This document shows, in pieces, positions 17,588 to 26,533 of a stretch of DNA of 64,000 nucleotides. The notes beneath the pieces are model-generated. The model was not told where the DNA came from and did no database searches. It saw only the letters and a program-made list of their open reading frames with translations. A program made the translations under genes and the position numbers. Source of the DNA: Holophagales bacterium. GTDB lineage: Bacteria; Acidobacteriota; Thermoanaerobaculia; Multivoradales; JAGPDF01. The DNA is taken from assembly GCA_016699405.1 (NCBI GenBank), contig CP064972.1, positions 2,511,501 to 2,575,500 of the forward strand. Reading direction: 5' to 3'. The first letter of the stretch is position 1. Every line of letters starts with the position of its first letter.

Positions 17588-17854
17588 ATGGCAGCGGAGC
17601 TCGTCGCGCGAGTCGTGGTGGCAGGATCGGGTGTCTACGTGGGCGTGGGTGTCGTGCTGGCGCTCGCCCATCTCGGTCGCGGGCTCGCGCGGCTCGATCC
17701 GGCGGCGCGCGGCGCTTCGGTCGGATTTCGCCTGATCGTCGTGCCCGGCCTGGTGGCGCTCTGGCCGCTGTTGGCTCGCCGGCTCTTCCACGACTCGCCG
17801 CCGCCGGTCGAGCGGACGGCCCATCGCCGCGCGGTCGAAGGAGCGGTGCGATGA
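17588..17854 (+). CDS. Small membrane protein, first gene of the Rieske operon
   Basis: An 88-residue protein with two predicted membrane segments: VVVAGSGVYVGVGVVLALAHL at about 8-28 and GFRLIVVPGLVALWPLLARR at about 44-63. The C-terminal tail is charged (HDSPPPVERTAHRRAVEG). ATG 17588 has GGAGGGG upstream. Its stop overlaps the next ATG (ATGA at 17851-17854). Position suggests an accessory subunit of the Rieske/ferric-reductase-like fusion encoded downstream. Confidence 0.7.
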   Translation: MAAELVARVVVAGSGVYVGVGVVLALAHLGRGLARLDPAARGASVGFRLIVVPGLVALWPLLARRLFHDSPPPVERTAHRRAVEGAVR

Positions 17855-18015
17855 TTCGCGCCCATCGCGATCGCCATCGCCGCCTCTTCCTGCTGTTGGC
17901 GCTGCTGTTGCCGGTGCTCCTCCTGGCGGCGCTTCGCGCCCGTCCGGCAAGGCCGGAGCTCGACCGCCCGCTCGCCGAGCTGCCGTCTTCCGTCGAGATG
18001 GAGGGCGGGCGATGA
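17851..18015 (+). CDS. Tiny single-span membrane protein, second gene of the Rieske operon
   Basis: A 54-residue frame: a basic N-terminus (MIRAHRDRHRR), one hydrophobic segment (LFLLLALLLPVLLLAAL) and a Pro-rich, Glu-containing tail. It overlaps both neighbours by four bases (ATGA at each junction). This is strong positional evidence for a real, translationally coupled gene despite its size. The topology (positive inside, single span) suggests a small stabilising subunit of a membrane complex. Confidence 0.65.
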   Translation: MIRAHRDRHRRLFLLLALLLPVLLLAALRARPARPELDRPLAELPSSVEMEGGR

Positions 18016-19889
18016 GCGCGGGCTACAAGGCGGTGCAGTGGTCGCCTGCCAAGCGCCGCTACGACCTCGTCCTCGGTGTCCTGCTCGCGCTCTACCTCGT
18101 CGCTTTCCTCGGCGTCACCGCCTCGCTGCGCCCGGAGATGACCGTGGAGACGGCACTCCTTCGCGCCTTTGGCACCGCGGCGTTCCTGCTGCTGCATGTC
18201 GCGCTGGCGATCGGTCCGTTGACGCGGCTAGATCCTCGCTACCTGCCCCTGCTGTGGAACCGCCGGCATCTCGGAGTCACGACCTTCCTCTGCGGCCTCG
18301 CGCACGGCGGGTTCGCCCTGGTGCAGTTCCACGCCTTCGGCGACCGGTTTCCGCTGATATCGCTGCTGGTGAGCAACACGCGGTTCGAGTCGCTCCCGTG
18401 GTTCCCGTTTCAACTGCTCGGCGCCATCGCGCTCGCGATCCTCTTCGTGATGGCCGCGACCTCGCACGACTTCTGGTTGACGCAGCTGTCCGCGCCGGTG
18501 TGGAAGGCGATCCATTTCGGCGGGTACGCCGTCTATGCGCTGCTGGTCGGACACGTCGCGCTCGGCGTGCTGCAGGACGAGCGGGCGCTGCTGCCGGCCC
18601 TGCTCGTCGGGCTCGGAATGGTCGTGCTCGTCGGGCTGCACCTCCTTGCCGCCGCGCGCGAGCGGCGCCTCGACCGGGCGCTCGCGGAGGCGGAGGCGGA
18701 CGGCTTCGTCGCCGCGGCTCGCCTCGACGAGATCCCCGAGGGGCGCGCACGGGTGGTCTCGCTCGGCGGCGAGCGCGTGGCGGTCTTCCGCCACACCGGG
18801 ACGATCTCGGCGATCTCGAATGTCTGCCAGCACCAGAACGGCCCGCTCGGCGAAGGCCGGATCGTCGACGGGTGTGTGACCTGTCCCTGGCACGGATATC
18901 AGTACCGGCCGGAAGACGGTGCCTCGCCGCCGCCGTTTACCGAGCGCGTGTCCACCTTCCGCGTGCGGATCGAAGGGAGGCGAGTGCTCGTCGATCCGCG
19001 CCCGCTGCCTGCGGGCACGCGGGTCGAGCCGGCGCGGTTCGATCCGGCGATCGTGTCGCCCCCGGACCGCAGCGACTTCTTCGTCGGTTACCTGCCACCG
19101 CCGCCAGGGATCCCACCGTTCTTGCGACGCGTCGCCGCGACGCTGGCGCTGTTGTTCCTCGCGGTGGGAGCCGGGCTCGCGGCGAGCCAGCGGGCGCTCG
19201 GACCTGGAGTGTACGACCCCTGGACGGAGGTGACGGTGTCCGGCGTCCTGCGCGCCGCGCCTCTGCCGGCGCTCTGGACGGCGGGAGATAGCGCCGGCAT
19301 CGCGGTGCCGAGGGTCGTTCCCCTCGTGGGGGAGGGCAAGCACGCTCCGGCTCCCGCGGTGATGGCGCTCGCCGGACGTAGCGTGCGGCTCACCGGGCAC
19401 TGGATCCGCCGCGGTCCGGCCGTGCTCTTCGAAGTGGCTCGCGCCGAGGCGGTGCCGGCGGCGGCGACGCCGGCCGTGGCGAGCCTGCCGCTCGGCGAGC
19501 AGTCTCTCGTCGGCGAGGTGGTCGACTCGAAGTGCTACCTCGGCGTGATGAACCCCGGCGAGGGCAAGGTTCACCGCGACTGCGCGGTGCGTTGCATCTC
19601 GGGCGGAGCCCCGGCGGCGCTCGTGGCGCGCACGCGGAGCGGGGAGCGATTCGTGCTCATGCTGGTTACTCCTGCCGGTCGCCCGCTCGGTCCCGAGCTG
19701 CTCGATCTGGTGGCCGAGCCGGTGGCGGTGCGCGGCGAGGTGGTGAGGCTCGGCGATCTGCCGCTGCTCGTGGCCGAGGCTTCCGCCTTCCGTCGCCTCG
19801 CCGCGGCAGGGGACCCTCAGCCCTCGACAGGTGCTCGACAGGTGCCAGGGACATGGCATCTCGCGTTGATTCAAGCAGTTGAAAAGTGA
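18012..19889 (+). CDS. Ferric-reductase-like transmembrane domain fused to a Rieske [2Fe-2S] domain
   Basis: A 625-residue fusion. Residues about 15-215 form six or so membrane helices with conserved His (LLLHVALAIGPLTRLDP, LAHGGFALVQFH, WKAIHFGGYAVYALLVGHVALG), resembling the MsrQ/ferric reductase haem-binding core. A Rieske domain lies at about 235-330: C272-x-H274 (VCQHQNGPLGEG) and C291-x-x-H294 (CPWHGYQY), spaced as in Rieske ferredoxins. A further membrane helix at about 370-390 precedes a small beta-rich extracytoplasmic region of about 230 residues containing three Cys (in SKCYLG, HRDCAVRC). Predicted to pass electrons between quinone/haem and the [2Fe-2S] centre; the partner is unknown. 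The last 20 or so residues and the stop codon come from an intergenic-type repeat (19829-19898). Confidence 0.85.
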   Translation: MSAGYKAVQWSPAKRRYDLVLGVLLALYLVAFLGVTASLRPEMTVETALLRAFGTAAFLLLHVALAIGPLTRLDPRYLPLLWNRRHLGVTTFLCGLAHGGFALVQFHAFGDRFPLISLLVSNTRFESLPWFPFQLLGAIALAILFVMAATSHDFWLTQLSAPVWKAIHFGGYAVYALLVGHVALGVLQDERALLPALLVGLGMVVLVGLHLLAAARERRLDRALAEAEADGFVAAARLDEIPEGRARVVSLGGERVAVFRHTGTISAISNVCQHQNGPLGEGRIVDGCVTCPWHGYQYRPEDGASPPPFTERVSTFRVRIEGRRVLVDPRPLPAGTRVEPARFDPAIVSPPDRSDFFVGYLPPPPGIPPFLRRVAATLALLFLAVGAGLAASQRALGPGVYDPWTEVTVSGVLRAAPLPALWTAGDSAGIAVPRVVPLVGEGKHAPAPAVMALAGRSVRLTGHWIRRGPAVLFEVARAEAVPAAATPAVASLPLGEQSLVGEVVDSKCYLGVMNPGEGKVHRDCAVRCISGGAPAALVARTRSGERFVLMLVTPAGRPLGPELLDLVAEPVAVRGEVVRLGDLPLLVAEASAFRRLAAAGDPQPSTGARQVPGTWHLALIQAVEK

Positions 19890-19930
19890 GTGGCACCTTC
19901 TCGGCACCTTCTCGCACCTTCTCGGTTGCT
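19829..19930. repeat. Dispersed palindromic repeat, compound copy B
   Basis: Close relative of copy A: GGTGCCAGGGACATGGCA at 19841-19858, a TTCAAGCAGTTGAAAAGTG arm, and TGGCACC at 19891-19897, followed by shorter GGCACCTTCTC units. It starts inside the 3' end of the Rieske fusion gene, encodes its last residues (ARQVPGTWHLALIQAVEK) and supplies its TGA. Confidence 0.85.
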
Positions 19931-20407
19931 CGAGGCCAGGGCATCTCGCCGGGCGTTGGCGGGAGGGCGATCCGGTGGCCGTGACGTCTCGCGCGTCACT
20001 TGTGTGGGAGGCAACGTAGGCGTACCCTGATCTCGAGAGCTCGAACCAAGGGGAGCCGACGGGGGACGATGCCGGCTCGGCGCCGGGAAACGGCGTGAGC
20101 GGATCGACCAGTCGGGCTCGAACCGAACGGTAGCCGACGGCGACGTCCACGACACGCCTCTCGGCTCCGGCTCCCGGCTCCGTCTCGCCGCCTCCTTCCC
20201 CGAATCCTGGGCCGATCCCGGCCCGGAAGGAGGGAGGGTTCGGATGGAATGCAGCGCCCACACGGTCTGCCCGTGGCGGACCTTCCCCTCACTGGCCGTA
20301 GGACGAGAACCGACGCCCATCCGGGATTCCGTCCGGTTTCGACCGGCTGTCGCACACGACAGGCTTGATCCCGCGATAAAGGCTTCGACCGAGCCAGGGG
20401 GATCGCG
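19890..20407. other. Intergenic region, no further gene seen
   Basis: About 520 bases between the Rieske fusion and the propeller gene. Apart from the tail of the repeat to about 19930, I see no gene. Frames on both strands give low-complexity Arg/Pro-rich translations. It should contain the promoter of the gene at 20408. Confidence 0.45.
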
Positions 20408-22543
20408 ATGACCACGTCGTACGAGCAACGAGTCGTCTCTTGCGTCGATTCGCCGGCCGAGGGTCGGCGTCGCCCCGTCCACCGCCGCATCGTGGCGGTC
20501 ATTCTCGGTATTCTCTTGTCGGCTGGGGTGACGCTCGGCGCCGAGCCCGTGGCCTTGCTGCTCGAGAAGTCAGGCGTCGAGCCGGCGCTCGACCGGCCGT
20601 TGGCGGCGCCCGATCCCTCCGCGCGGGCGGAGGCGCTCGCTCGTCTCGCGACGACCGGACTGCTGCTGGTCCCCGATTCGACGAACAAGCGGATCATGGC
20701 CTTCGCTCCGGAGGATGGAGCCCTCGTCGATCCCGACTTCATCCCCTCCGACCCGGCTCATCTCGCCACGCCGGTCGAGGCGATTGCCGGGCCCGACGGG
20801 CGGACGCTGCTGGTCTCCGACCAGGTCAACGACGCCGTGCTCGAGTACGAGCTGTCGAGCGGCGCATTCGTCCGGCACTTCGCACCGGTCGGCGGGGCCG
20901 ATCCCGACGTGCTCGACAACGCTCGCGGGATTGCCATGCACGATGGCCTGCTCCTGGTGACTTCCGCCGACTCGACCAATCACGACAGCGTGGTGATGTT
21001 CGACGGCAACGGGAGCTTCGCCGGGCACCTGGTCGCGCCGGGCGCCGGAGGGCTGCTCAGTCCGTTCGACATCGCCGCCGTCTCGGTCGGGGCAGGATCG
21101 CTCGTCGCTCGTCAGTGGCTGATCCCGGGCACCGGCAGTCACCTGCTGCATCGTTTCGAGGAAGACGGAGTGTCGGCTGGCGCGTTCGTCGCCGTGGACA
21201 GCTTCCCCGAGCAGGTCGAGCAAATCCCCAGCGGGAACGTCCTGGTGGCGGTCTTCAACGGTGGCCAGAGCGGCATTCTGGAGATCGCACCGACGGGAGA
21301 GTTGGTCGGCCGTTACCTGCCGGCGTCGCTCTCCGGGCTGCGCGGGGTCCATGCGCTCGACAACGGCAACCTGCTGACGACGTCGAGCTCGGGCGTCTTC
21401 GAGATCGATCGTCTCGGCAACCTGGTGGCGACGCGGATCGGCGACGTCAGCGCCCGCTTCATCAGCCGGATCGGCCCCTGGGTGCCGAGCGCTCCGCTGC
21501 CGGCGGCGGCCTCGCACTACGACGCCGAGGTCTTCGAGCGCCGGCTCTACGTGCCGGGTTTCCGCGCGAGTGACGGCTCGACCGACGGCACGGTCTGGAG
21601 CCGCGACCTGGCGACGGGACAGTGGAGCGACACGGGGGCGGAGATGCCGATCTGGGTGTCGGACTACTCCATCGCGCGACTCACCGACGACGAGGGGCCG
21701 GGGCTCTTCGTCTTCGGCGGTCGCGATGTCGACGGCGAGTGCGTGTCGGCGGTCCAGGTGTTCCGTCCCGACTCCGGTGTGGCGGAGGTCGTGGCGAGCG
21801 ACCCGTGGCCAGGGACGGTCGACGGTTCGACGGTCCTTCCCGGGGGGGTCGCCGTCGTCGACAACCGGGCGATCGTGTGGGGGGGCGACTGCCCGAGCGC
21901 GGCCTCGCCGACGGCGAGCGCGCAGACCTGGATCTACGACCCGCGAGCCACCGCGGGCAATCGGTGGTCGGCGGGCCCCGACCTGCCGTCACCCGCGGCG
22001 GGCCAGGCCTCCGCCGTGGTCGACGGACGGGTGTACTCGCTCGGCGGCGACGCGGTCAGTGGTTCGGCGCGGACGGCGATCGACACTGTCCTGGTCTTCG
22101 ACCCGAAGCAGATCGGTCTCGGCTGGCAGCCACGGGCCGCGATTCCGCCGCTCGGCCATGGCACCTCCGGATGCGACGGAACGGAGGCGTTCGGCTTCGA
22201 CAGCGGCTCTTCCTGGCGCCTCGCCGGCAAGATCGTGCTGCCGGGTTGCGGGCAGTGGCCCGAGGCGTACGCCGACAGCTTCGCCTACGACGTGGCGAGC
22301 AATCAGTGGATGGCGGTCACCCCGCTCGCCCGCCGACACCGTGATCACGCCAGCGCGTTCCTCGTTGATGACGCGGGGAGCGCGAGGATGTGGAAGGGTG
22401 GGGGCGTGGAGCAGGGGGAGCTCGGCGGCGGATTGATCGAGGCGGACGCCTGCCTCGTCCTCTCGTCGAGCCTGCTCGCGGAAGGGTTCGAGACCGGCGG
22501 CCTGGAGGCCTGGCCAGGGGTCAGCTCGCCGTCGTCGCGCTGA
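20408..22543 (+). CDS. Secreted propeller/kelch-repeat protein with C-terminal EGFETG tag
   Basis: A 711-residue protein. After a hydrophilic leader of about 26 residues comes a membrane/signal segment (IVAVILGILLSAGVTLGA). Residues about 75-350 form NHL/SMP-30-like blades (LVPDSTNKRIMAFAPEDG, LLVSDQVNDAVLEYE, GNVLVAVFNGGQSGILEI). Residues about 360-680 are kelch-like blades (LFVFGGRDVDGECVSAVQVF, AVVDGRVYSLGGDAVSGSA). The end carries LLAEGFETGGLEAW, the shared tag. No catalytic residues are visible; a binding or scaffold role outside the cell is likely. Confidence 0.85.
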   Translation: MTTSYEQRVVSCVDSPAEGRRRPVHRRIVAVILGILLSAGVTLGAEPVALLLEKSGVEPALDRPLAAPDPSARAEALARLATTGLLLVPDSTNKRIMAFAPEDGALVDPDFIPSDPAHLATPVEAIAGPDGRTLLVSDQVNDAVLEYELSSGAFVRHFAPVGGADPDVLDNARGIAMHDGLLLVTSADSTNHDSVVMFDGNGSFAGHLVAPGAGGLLSPFDIAAVSVGAGSLVARQWLIPGTGSHLLHRFEEDGVSAGAFVAVDSFPEQVEQIPSGNVLVAVFNGGQSGILEIAPTGELVGRYLPASLSGLRGVHALDNGNLLTTSSSGVFEIDRLGNLVATRIGDVSARFISRIGPWVPSAPLPAAASHYDAEVFERRLYVPGFRASDGSTDGTVWSRDLATGQWSDTGAEMPIWVSDYSIARLTDDEGPGLFVFGGRDVDGECVSAVQVFRPDSGVAEVVASDPWPGTVDGSTVLPGGVAVVDNRAIVWGGDCPSAASPTASAQTWIYDPRATAGNRWSAGPDLPSPAAGQASAVVDGRVYSLGGDAVSGSARTAIDTVLVFDPKQIGLGWQPRAAIPPLGHGTSGCDGTEAFGFDSGSSWRLAGKIVLPGCGQWPEAYADSFAYDVASNQWMAVTPLARRHRDHASAFLVDDAGSARMWKGGGVEQGELGGGLIEADACLVLSSSLLAEGFETGGLEAWPGVSSPSSR

Positions 22544-22610
22544 TGCCGCGGCTCGATCTCGTCCGCGACGAGCGCCGCAACGAATTCGCCGCCGTCGTGC
22601 CGGCGAGGTC

Positions 22611-22641
22611 GAGCCCCCGAGCCCCAGGCTCTCGTGGGCTC
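22611..22641. terminator. Possible bidirectional terminator between convergent genes
   Basis: GAGCCC (22611-22616) pairs with GGGCTC (22636-22641). A partial inner pairing (CGAGCC with GGCTC) shortens the loop. It lies between the convergent propeller gene and the MBL-fold gene. No clear T-tract, so this is tentative. Confidence 0.4.
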
Positions 22642-22645
22642 CAGG

Positions 22646-23656
22646 CTAGGCCTTGCAGAGGGCCTCGAGGCGGGACCGATCGCCGCGCAGGACCTCGCCC
22701 AGGTAGTAGTCGAGAAGCTCGCGGGTGAAGGACGGATCGGCGCCATCGAGCAGCGTCTCGGCGTCGTGGAGCCAGCCTGTCGCACAGGACTCGACCGGCT
22801 GCGTCGAGGCGGCGCAGTCGAGGAGCCGGCCGAACGCCGTCCGGTACGTCTCGAAGGCGGCTCGCGACATCGGCGGGCCGTGCCCCGGGACGAGGAGCTG
22901 GAAGTCGATGGTCGCGAGATGGTCGAGCGCGCTCCGCCAGCCCTTCGGGCAGGCGGTGTCGAGAAAGGGTACCGGCAGGGTGACGAGATCGCCGGCGATC
23001 AGCACGCGGGTTGCGGGATCGAAGACCCAGAGGTCGCCCGCGGTGACAGCGGGTGTCTCGAGCACCAGCCGCACGGTTCGCCCGGCCAGCGTCCGCTCGC
23101 CGGAGGCCGTGACGATCTCGTCGGGCGCCAGCTTGGGGATCGACGCGATCCGTGCCAGCTCAGCCTTCCAGGGGGCCGCGGTCGCGGCATCCGGCGCGGT
23201 CGCGATCATCTGCTCGAGTTGCCGTCGAGAGCTCGCCAGGAAGCCCTTGCTCGCCGCGTCGAGCGCTCCGCTGGCAAGGACGCGAAGGTCGGGGAAGGCC
23301 TGCCGCAAGTGCGCGTTGCCGCTGATGTGGTCGAGGTGCCAGTGCGTGTTGACCACTGCGACGATCGGGGCGCCGAGGGCCCGCGCGGCGGCGAGGACCC
23401 GCTCGGTGTGCGCGTCGTGTCGCCCGCTGTCGACGACGACGATTCCTCGAGGGCCGACCAGCAGGAGGCTGTTGCCGTCGGGCTGGCGGCCGGGGACGAA
23501 GCTCCCGGGGACGAGATGGATGCCGGCCGCGATCTCTCGTGCCGCGGTGGACGCCGGGCTTGCGGCTTCTTCCGGAGCGGTTGCCACGGCACGGGTCGTG
23601 CCGAAAGCGAAAGGGACGACGAAGGCGGCGAGCAGGAAGGCGTGGCGTCGTGCCAT
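22646..23656 (-). CDS. Secreted MBL-fold metallo-hydrolase
   Basis: A 336-residue protein. A signal peptide covers about 1-25 (RHAFLLAAFVVPFAFGTTRA). The zinc-binding motif NTHWHLDH is at about 103-110, with the further ligands VLIAGDLVTLPVP (Asp) and LLVPGHGPPMS (His). This is the metallo-beta-lactamase superfamily layout seen in lactonases and B3-like enzymes. The substrate cannot be told from the sequence; a beta-lactamase role is possible but not indicated. ATG 23656 is preferred over an upstream in-frame ATG because the signal peptide begins directly after it. Confidence 0.87.
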   Translation of the reverse strand: MARRHAFLLAAFVVPFAFGTTRAVATAPEEAASPASTAAREIAAGIHLVPGSFVPGRQPDGNSLLLVGPRGIVVVDSGRHDAHTERVLAAARALGAPIVAVVNTHWHLDHISGNAHLRQAFPDLRVLASGALDAASKGFLASSRRQLEQMIATAPDAATAAPWKAELARIASIPKLAPDEIVTASGERTLAGRTVRLVLETPAVTAGDLWVFDPATRVLIAGDLVTLPVPFLDTACPKGWRSALDHLATIDFQLLVPGHGPPMSRAAFETYRTAFGRLLDCAASTQPVESCATGWLHDAETLLDGADPSFTRELLDYYLGEVLRGDRSRLEALCKA

Positions 23657-23733
23657 GAGGTCACCTCGACAGGTCTCCGCCCGTCTACGCGGCGGACAGT
23701 CGAAGGTTCGATCCCTCGACGGCACCGGTCGGC

Positions 23734-24126
23734 TCAATCGTAGGGATCAGCGCTCAGGCGCTCGGAGATCCACCACAGATTGCCGTGCGGATCGCGTACG
23801 CCGCCCTGGCGGTCGCCGTAGGGCATGTCGGCGACCGCCAGCACCATCGTCGCGCCGTGCTCGATGGCGCGAGACATGGCGCGATCGGCGTCGTCGACGA
23901 AGAGGTAGAACGAACTAGGCATCGCCGGATAGTCCTCGGTCGCTTCGCTCACCATCACCGTCGAGTCGTCGAATCGGACCTGGGCGTTGGCGACTTTCCC
24001 GTCGGGACGGAGGTGCCGCAGCGTCTCGTGGCCGCCGAGCCCGGCCATCAGGAAGTCGAGGAAGCGCTCGGCGTTGTCGACGAAGAGGTGGGGCGTGACG
24101 CGACCGAATCCAGGCGGAACGTGCAT
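23734..24126 (-). CDS. VOC family protein (glyoxalase/PhnB-like)
   Basis: A 130-residue single-domain VOC protein: VTPHLFVDNAERFLDFLMAGLG opens the first beta-alpha-beta-beta-beta unit. The second unit is FYLFVDDADRAMSRAIEHGA, ending with YGDRQGGVRDPHGNLWWIS. This resembles the PhnB/YdhG-like branch. A role as a metal-dependent lyase or a binding protein is unresolved. ATG 24126 has an AAGGAG site. Confidence 0.87.
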   Translation of the reverse strand: MHVPPGFGRVTPHLFVDNAERFLDFLMAGLGGHETLRHLRPDGKVANAQVRFDDSTVMVSEATEDYPAMPSSFYLFVDDADRAMSRAIEHGATMVLAVADMPYGDRQGGVRDPHGNLWWISERLSADPYD

Positions 24127-24214
24127 CGCGGGCTCCTTGCGGCCGAGGGCTGGGACGGGGACCGGGAGGCTAGCGGGATCCCCCCGGGTTCGGCAAGCGG
24201 CAAGTCGACGCGGC

Positions 24215-24793
24215 TCAGGGCACGAACGGCGCGTCGAAGACGAAGTCGCCGGTCTTCTCGCAGTACTCGGCCTGATCGCCGGGACCCGGACAAGATCCGC
24301 GCCCCATGCGCAACGCGCCGGCGAGGTGGCGCCGGTCGTGCGAGGTCAGGGTCACCACCGTGCTGTCGAGCCCGTTGGCGCGGCTCAGCATCTCGGTGTT
24401 GACCTCACCGTCTCCCGCGCAGAGCTCAGTGAGGTTGACCTCACCCTCCCGGGTCAGCATGACGGCCACGAAGGAGGCCTTGGCGCGGGCGCACCAGTTG
24501 CGCCGCGCCTCGTCGACGTTGGCGGCGTCACGATCGGTGGCAGCCGGCGGCTCCTGATCGGCGAGGACCAGCCAGGTGTAGGTCTGTCCGCCGATCGCGA
24601 CGTGGTAGGCCCACGACGTTCGCGCCGTGAAGGGGACCTTCTCGGTCGTCGGTTGGTCGGGAGTGGCCGGGTTGGGGCGGATGCGGTCGATCGTGCCGCT
24701 GCCGCTCGCCTTGCCGAGTTCCACGGCGCTTGGCCCCACCGAGAGGAGGAGCAGGTTCATCGTCAGGACGAATGCGTGGGGCGGAATTCCCAT
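24215..24793 (-). CDS. Hypothetical secreted protein
   Basis: A 192-residue protein with a weak N-terminal hydrophobic segment (FVLTMNLLLLSVGPSAV) and four Cys (NWCARA, ELCAG, GSCPG, EYCEK) that could form disulphides. The central stretch TSWAYHVAIGGQTYTWLVLADQ looks like a beta-sheet. No family is recognised. ATG 24793 has a GGAG-type site; no partner gene is obvious. Confidence 0.6.
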   Translation of the reverse strand: MGIPPHAFVLTMNLLLLSVGPSAVELGKASGSGTIDRIRPNPATPDQPTTEKVPFTARTSWAYHVAIGGQTYTWLVLADQEPPAATDRDAANVDEARRNWCARAKASFVAVMLTREGEVNLTELCAGDGEVNTEMLSRANGLDSTVVTLTSHDRRHLAGALRMGRGSCPGPGDQAEYCEKTGDFVFDAPFVP

Positions 24794-25090
24794 CGGAGGC
24801 TCCTCGAAGGCTGCGGCGTCGGACGCTGCTCGAAGCCCGATCCTCTCACCGCGAGGAGGGCGAGCGGCAAGCGGGGACGCCGCGGCACGACAGACGTCGA
24901 CGACGGGGTCGCCCGGTCACCGCACCTCCCCGGTGCCGCCGGTGCCCGTTCCGCGTCGCCGGGCCGCCGGTCGAGACGGCCGTGTCGTGGGCGTCGCCCG
25001 AGGAAGCGCTGTGCGCGGTTCGCAGGAGGCGCTGGCGCTCGGGCCGCGACCGGCCCGCCTGCGCTCTCGAAGCCCCGGGGGTGGTGCACT
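24794..25090. other. Non-coding stretch upstream of the decayed regulator
   Basis: About 300 bases with no supportable gene on either strand. The region just before 25091 would have held the start of the response regulator but lacks an in-frame ATG, GTG or TTG. Confidence 0.4.
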
Positions 25091-25464
25091 CTGAGAGACC
25101 TCCTGGCCGATGACAACGCGGTTTCGCGGCGCGTTCTCGAAGTCACGCTGCAGCGTCTGGGCTTCACGCCACTCGTCGTCGAGGACGGTCTCGAAGCGCT
25201 CGCCGTCCTCAGCGCCGAGAACGCCCCGCTACTCGCCGTGCTCGACTGGGTGATGCCGGGAATGGAGGGCATCGAGGTCTGTCGCGAGCTGCGGCGCCGG
25301 GGGCACGAACCCTGCACTTACGTGATCCTGCTCACCTCCCGTGGCACGGTCGAGGAGGTCGTCGTCGGCTTGGAAGCCGGTGCCGACGACGACCTCACCA
25401 AGCCGTTCGACGCTCACGAGCTGCGGGTGCGGCTGCGGACCGGACAGCGCATCGTCGAGCTGCC
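25091..25464 (+). pseudogene. Response-regulator receiver domain, remnant without start or output domain
   Basis: Frame 2 encodes an almost complete receiver domain. LLADDNAVSRRVLEVTL gives the acidic pocket, AVLDWVMPGMEG the phospho-acceptor Asp, ILLTS the Thr/Ser, and DDLTKPFDAHEL the Lys. No ATG, GTG or TTG precedes it in frame for at least 70 codons; the frame opens at a CTG. After GQRIVEL the sequence jumps into an unrelated hydrolase in another frame. The usual GGDEF or other output domain is absent. Most likely a gene remnant from a deletion that fused two loci. Confidence 0.7.
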
Positions 25465-26533
25465 ACGGACAGTTGATCCTGCAGGCCGCTCTCGAGGCGC
25501 TGCGCGGCAACTCGATCACCAACGAAGGGCTCACCTTCTCGAGCTGGGAAGTCGTCAGCGGCAACGTGGTGCCGGTCTCGATCGCCTTCCCGGCGCTCGA
25601 GCGCGCGACGCAGGTCGTGTTCGTGGGGCACTCCGGGGGTGCCCACGGTCTTCACCGCAACGCCGATCGTCTCGCCGATCATTCGCGCGGCTGGACGGCG
25701 TTTGCCGGCGACGTGGGCGCGGTCCTCGACGCCAACTTCCTGCCTGCGGCGGAGAACGAGGTCGACGTCGATCCGTCCCGGACGGGCGACTTCTACAGCG
25801 GCATCCGGAGCGGTGCGACGCCCGAGGTGGCGTCTACGACGGACAGCCGGACGATACCGCCCCGCTCTCGCCCTACCTCGAGCAGTACACGAGCTACCTG
25901 CCGTCGCCCGGTGCCTCGCTCGACACGATCTTCGACACCTCCTGCGTGGCGGAGCATGCGGCGGCGGGCGACGCGTGGAAATGCCGCAGCCGTCAGCATG
26001 TGCTCGCCCACCACATCTCGGCACCGATCCTCGTCCGCGAGGACCTCTCGGACCCGAACGACGAGCACACCCATGGCGGCGACGGCAACGTCGTCTGGTG
26101 GGGTCGCTGGGCAAGCTCGCCGAGCCGCACGGTCTTCGGACACGATCCCTGTCCGCCGGTGCTGACGCCCGGGGACGGGTCGCCGTACCGCGCACGATTG
26201 GAAGCCCAGGCGCAGACGCTGGTCAGCGGCTGCGCCACGCGCTCCGAGCTCGCGACCGGCGCGGACGCGAGCGGGCTGCCGCCCAGCCTCGCCGTCTTCA
26301 TGCCGGACGGTGCGACCCACGAGGGGACGTACTCGAGCGATTCGTTCTTCGACTTTCGCGTCGTCGACGCGACCTCGTCGCGCAGCCTGCGGCAGATGGT
26401 CGAGACTCTCGTGCGGAGCCCCGCAACCGGCTACCTCGAGCGCCCTGCCGACGGACTCGGCAAGGCGATCTCGGTCTGCGGCGTCGCCCTGCCGTTCCTC
26501 GAGGATCGCGAGTCCGGCACTCTGGCCCAGTGA
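25465..26533 (+). pseudogene. Pectinacetylesterase/vtpJ-like hydrolase, 5'-truncated and frameshifted
   Basis: The first part is in frame 3: GQLILQAALEALRG, then VVFVGHSGGAHGLHRNADRL, which has a GxSxG-type nucleophile. Near 25815-25830 the homologous reading switches to frame 2: GVYDGQPDDTAPLSPYLEQY, continuing to HGGDGNVVWWGRW and MPDGATHEGTY and ending at the TGA at 26533. The change is what a one-base deletion would produce. The N-terminal signal peptide and first strands are missing. Resemblance to the pectinacetylesterase-like (Notum-type) hydrolases is from motif memory and is moderate. Sequencing error could explain the frameshift but not the missing 5' end. Confidence 0.65.

Noticed and set aside
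17187..17735. 182-codon plus-strand frame across the repeat cluster
   Set aside because: The part over the repeat translates repeat units (VPGTWHLALSQ, EKCLAPL) and the rest overlaps the small membrane gene in another frame.
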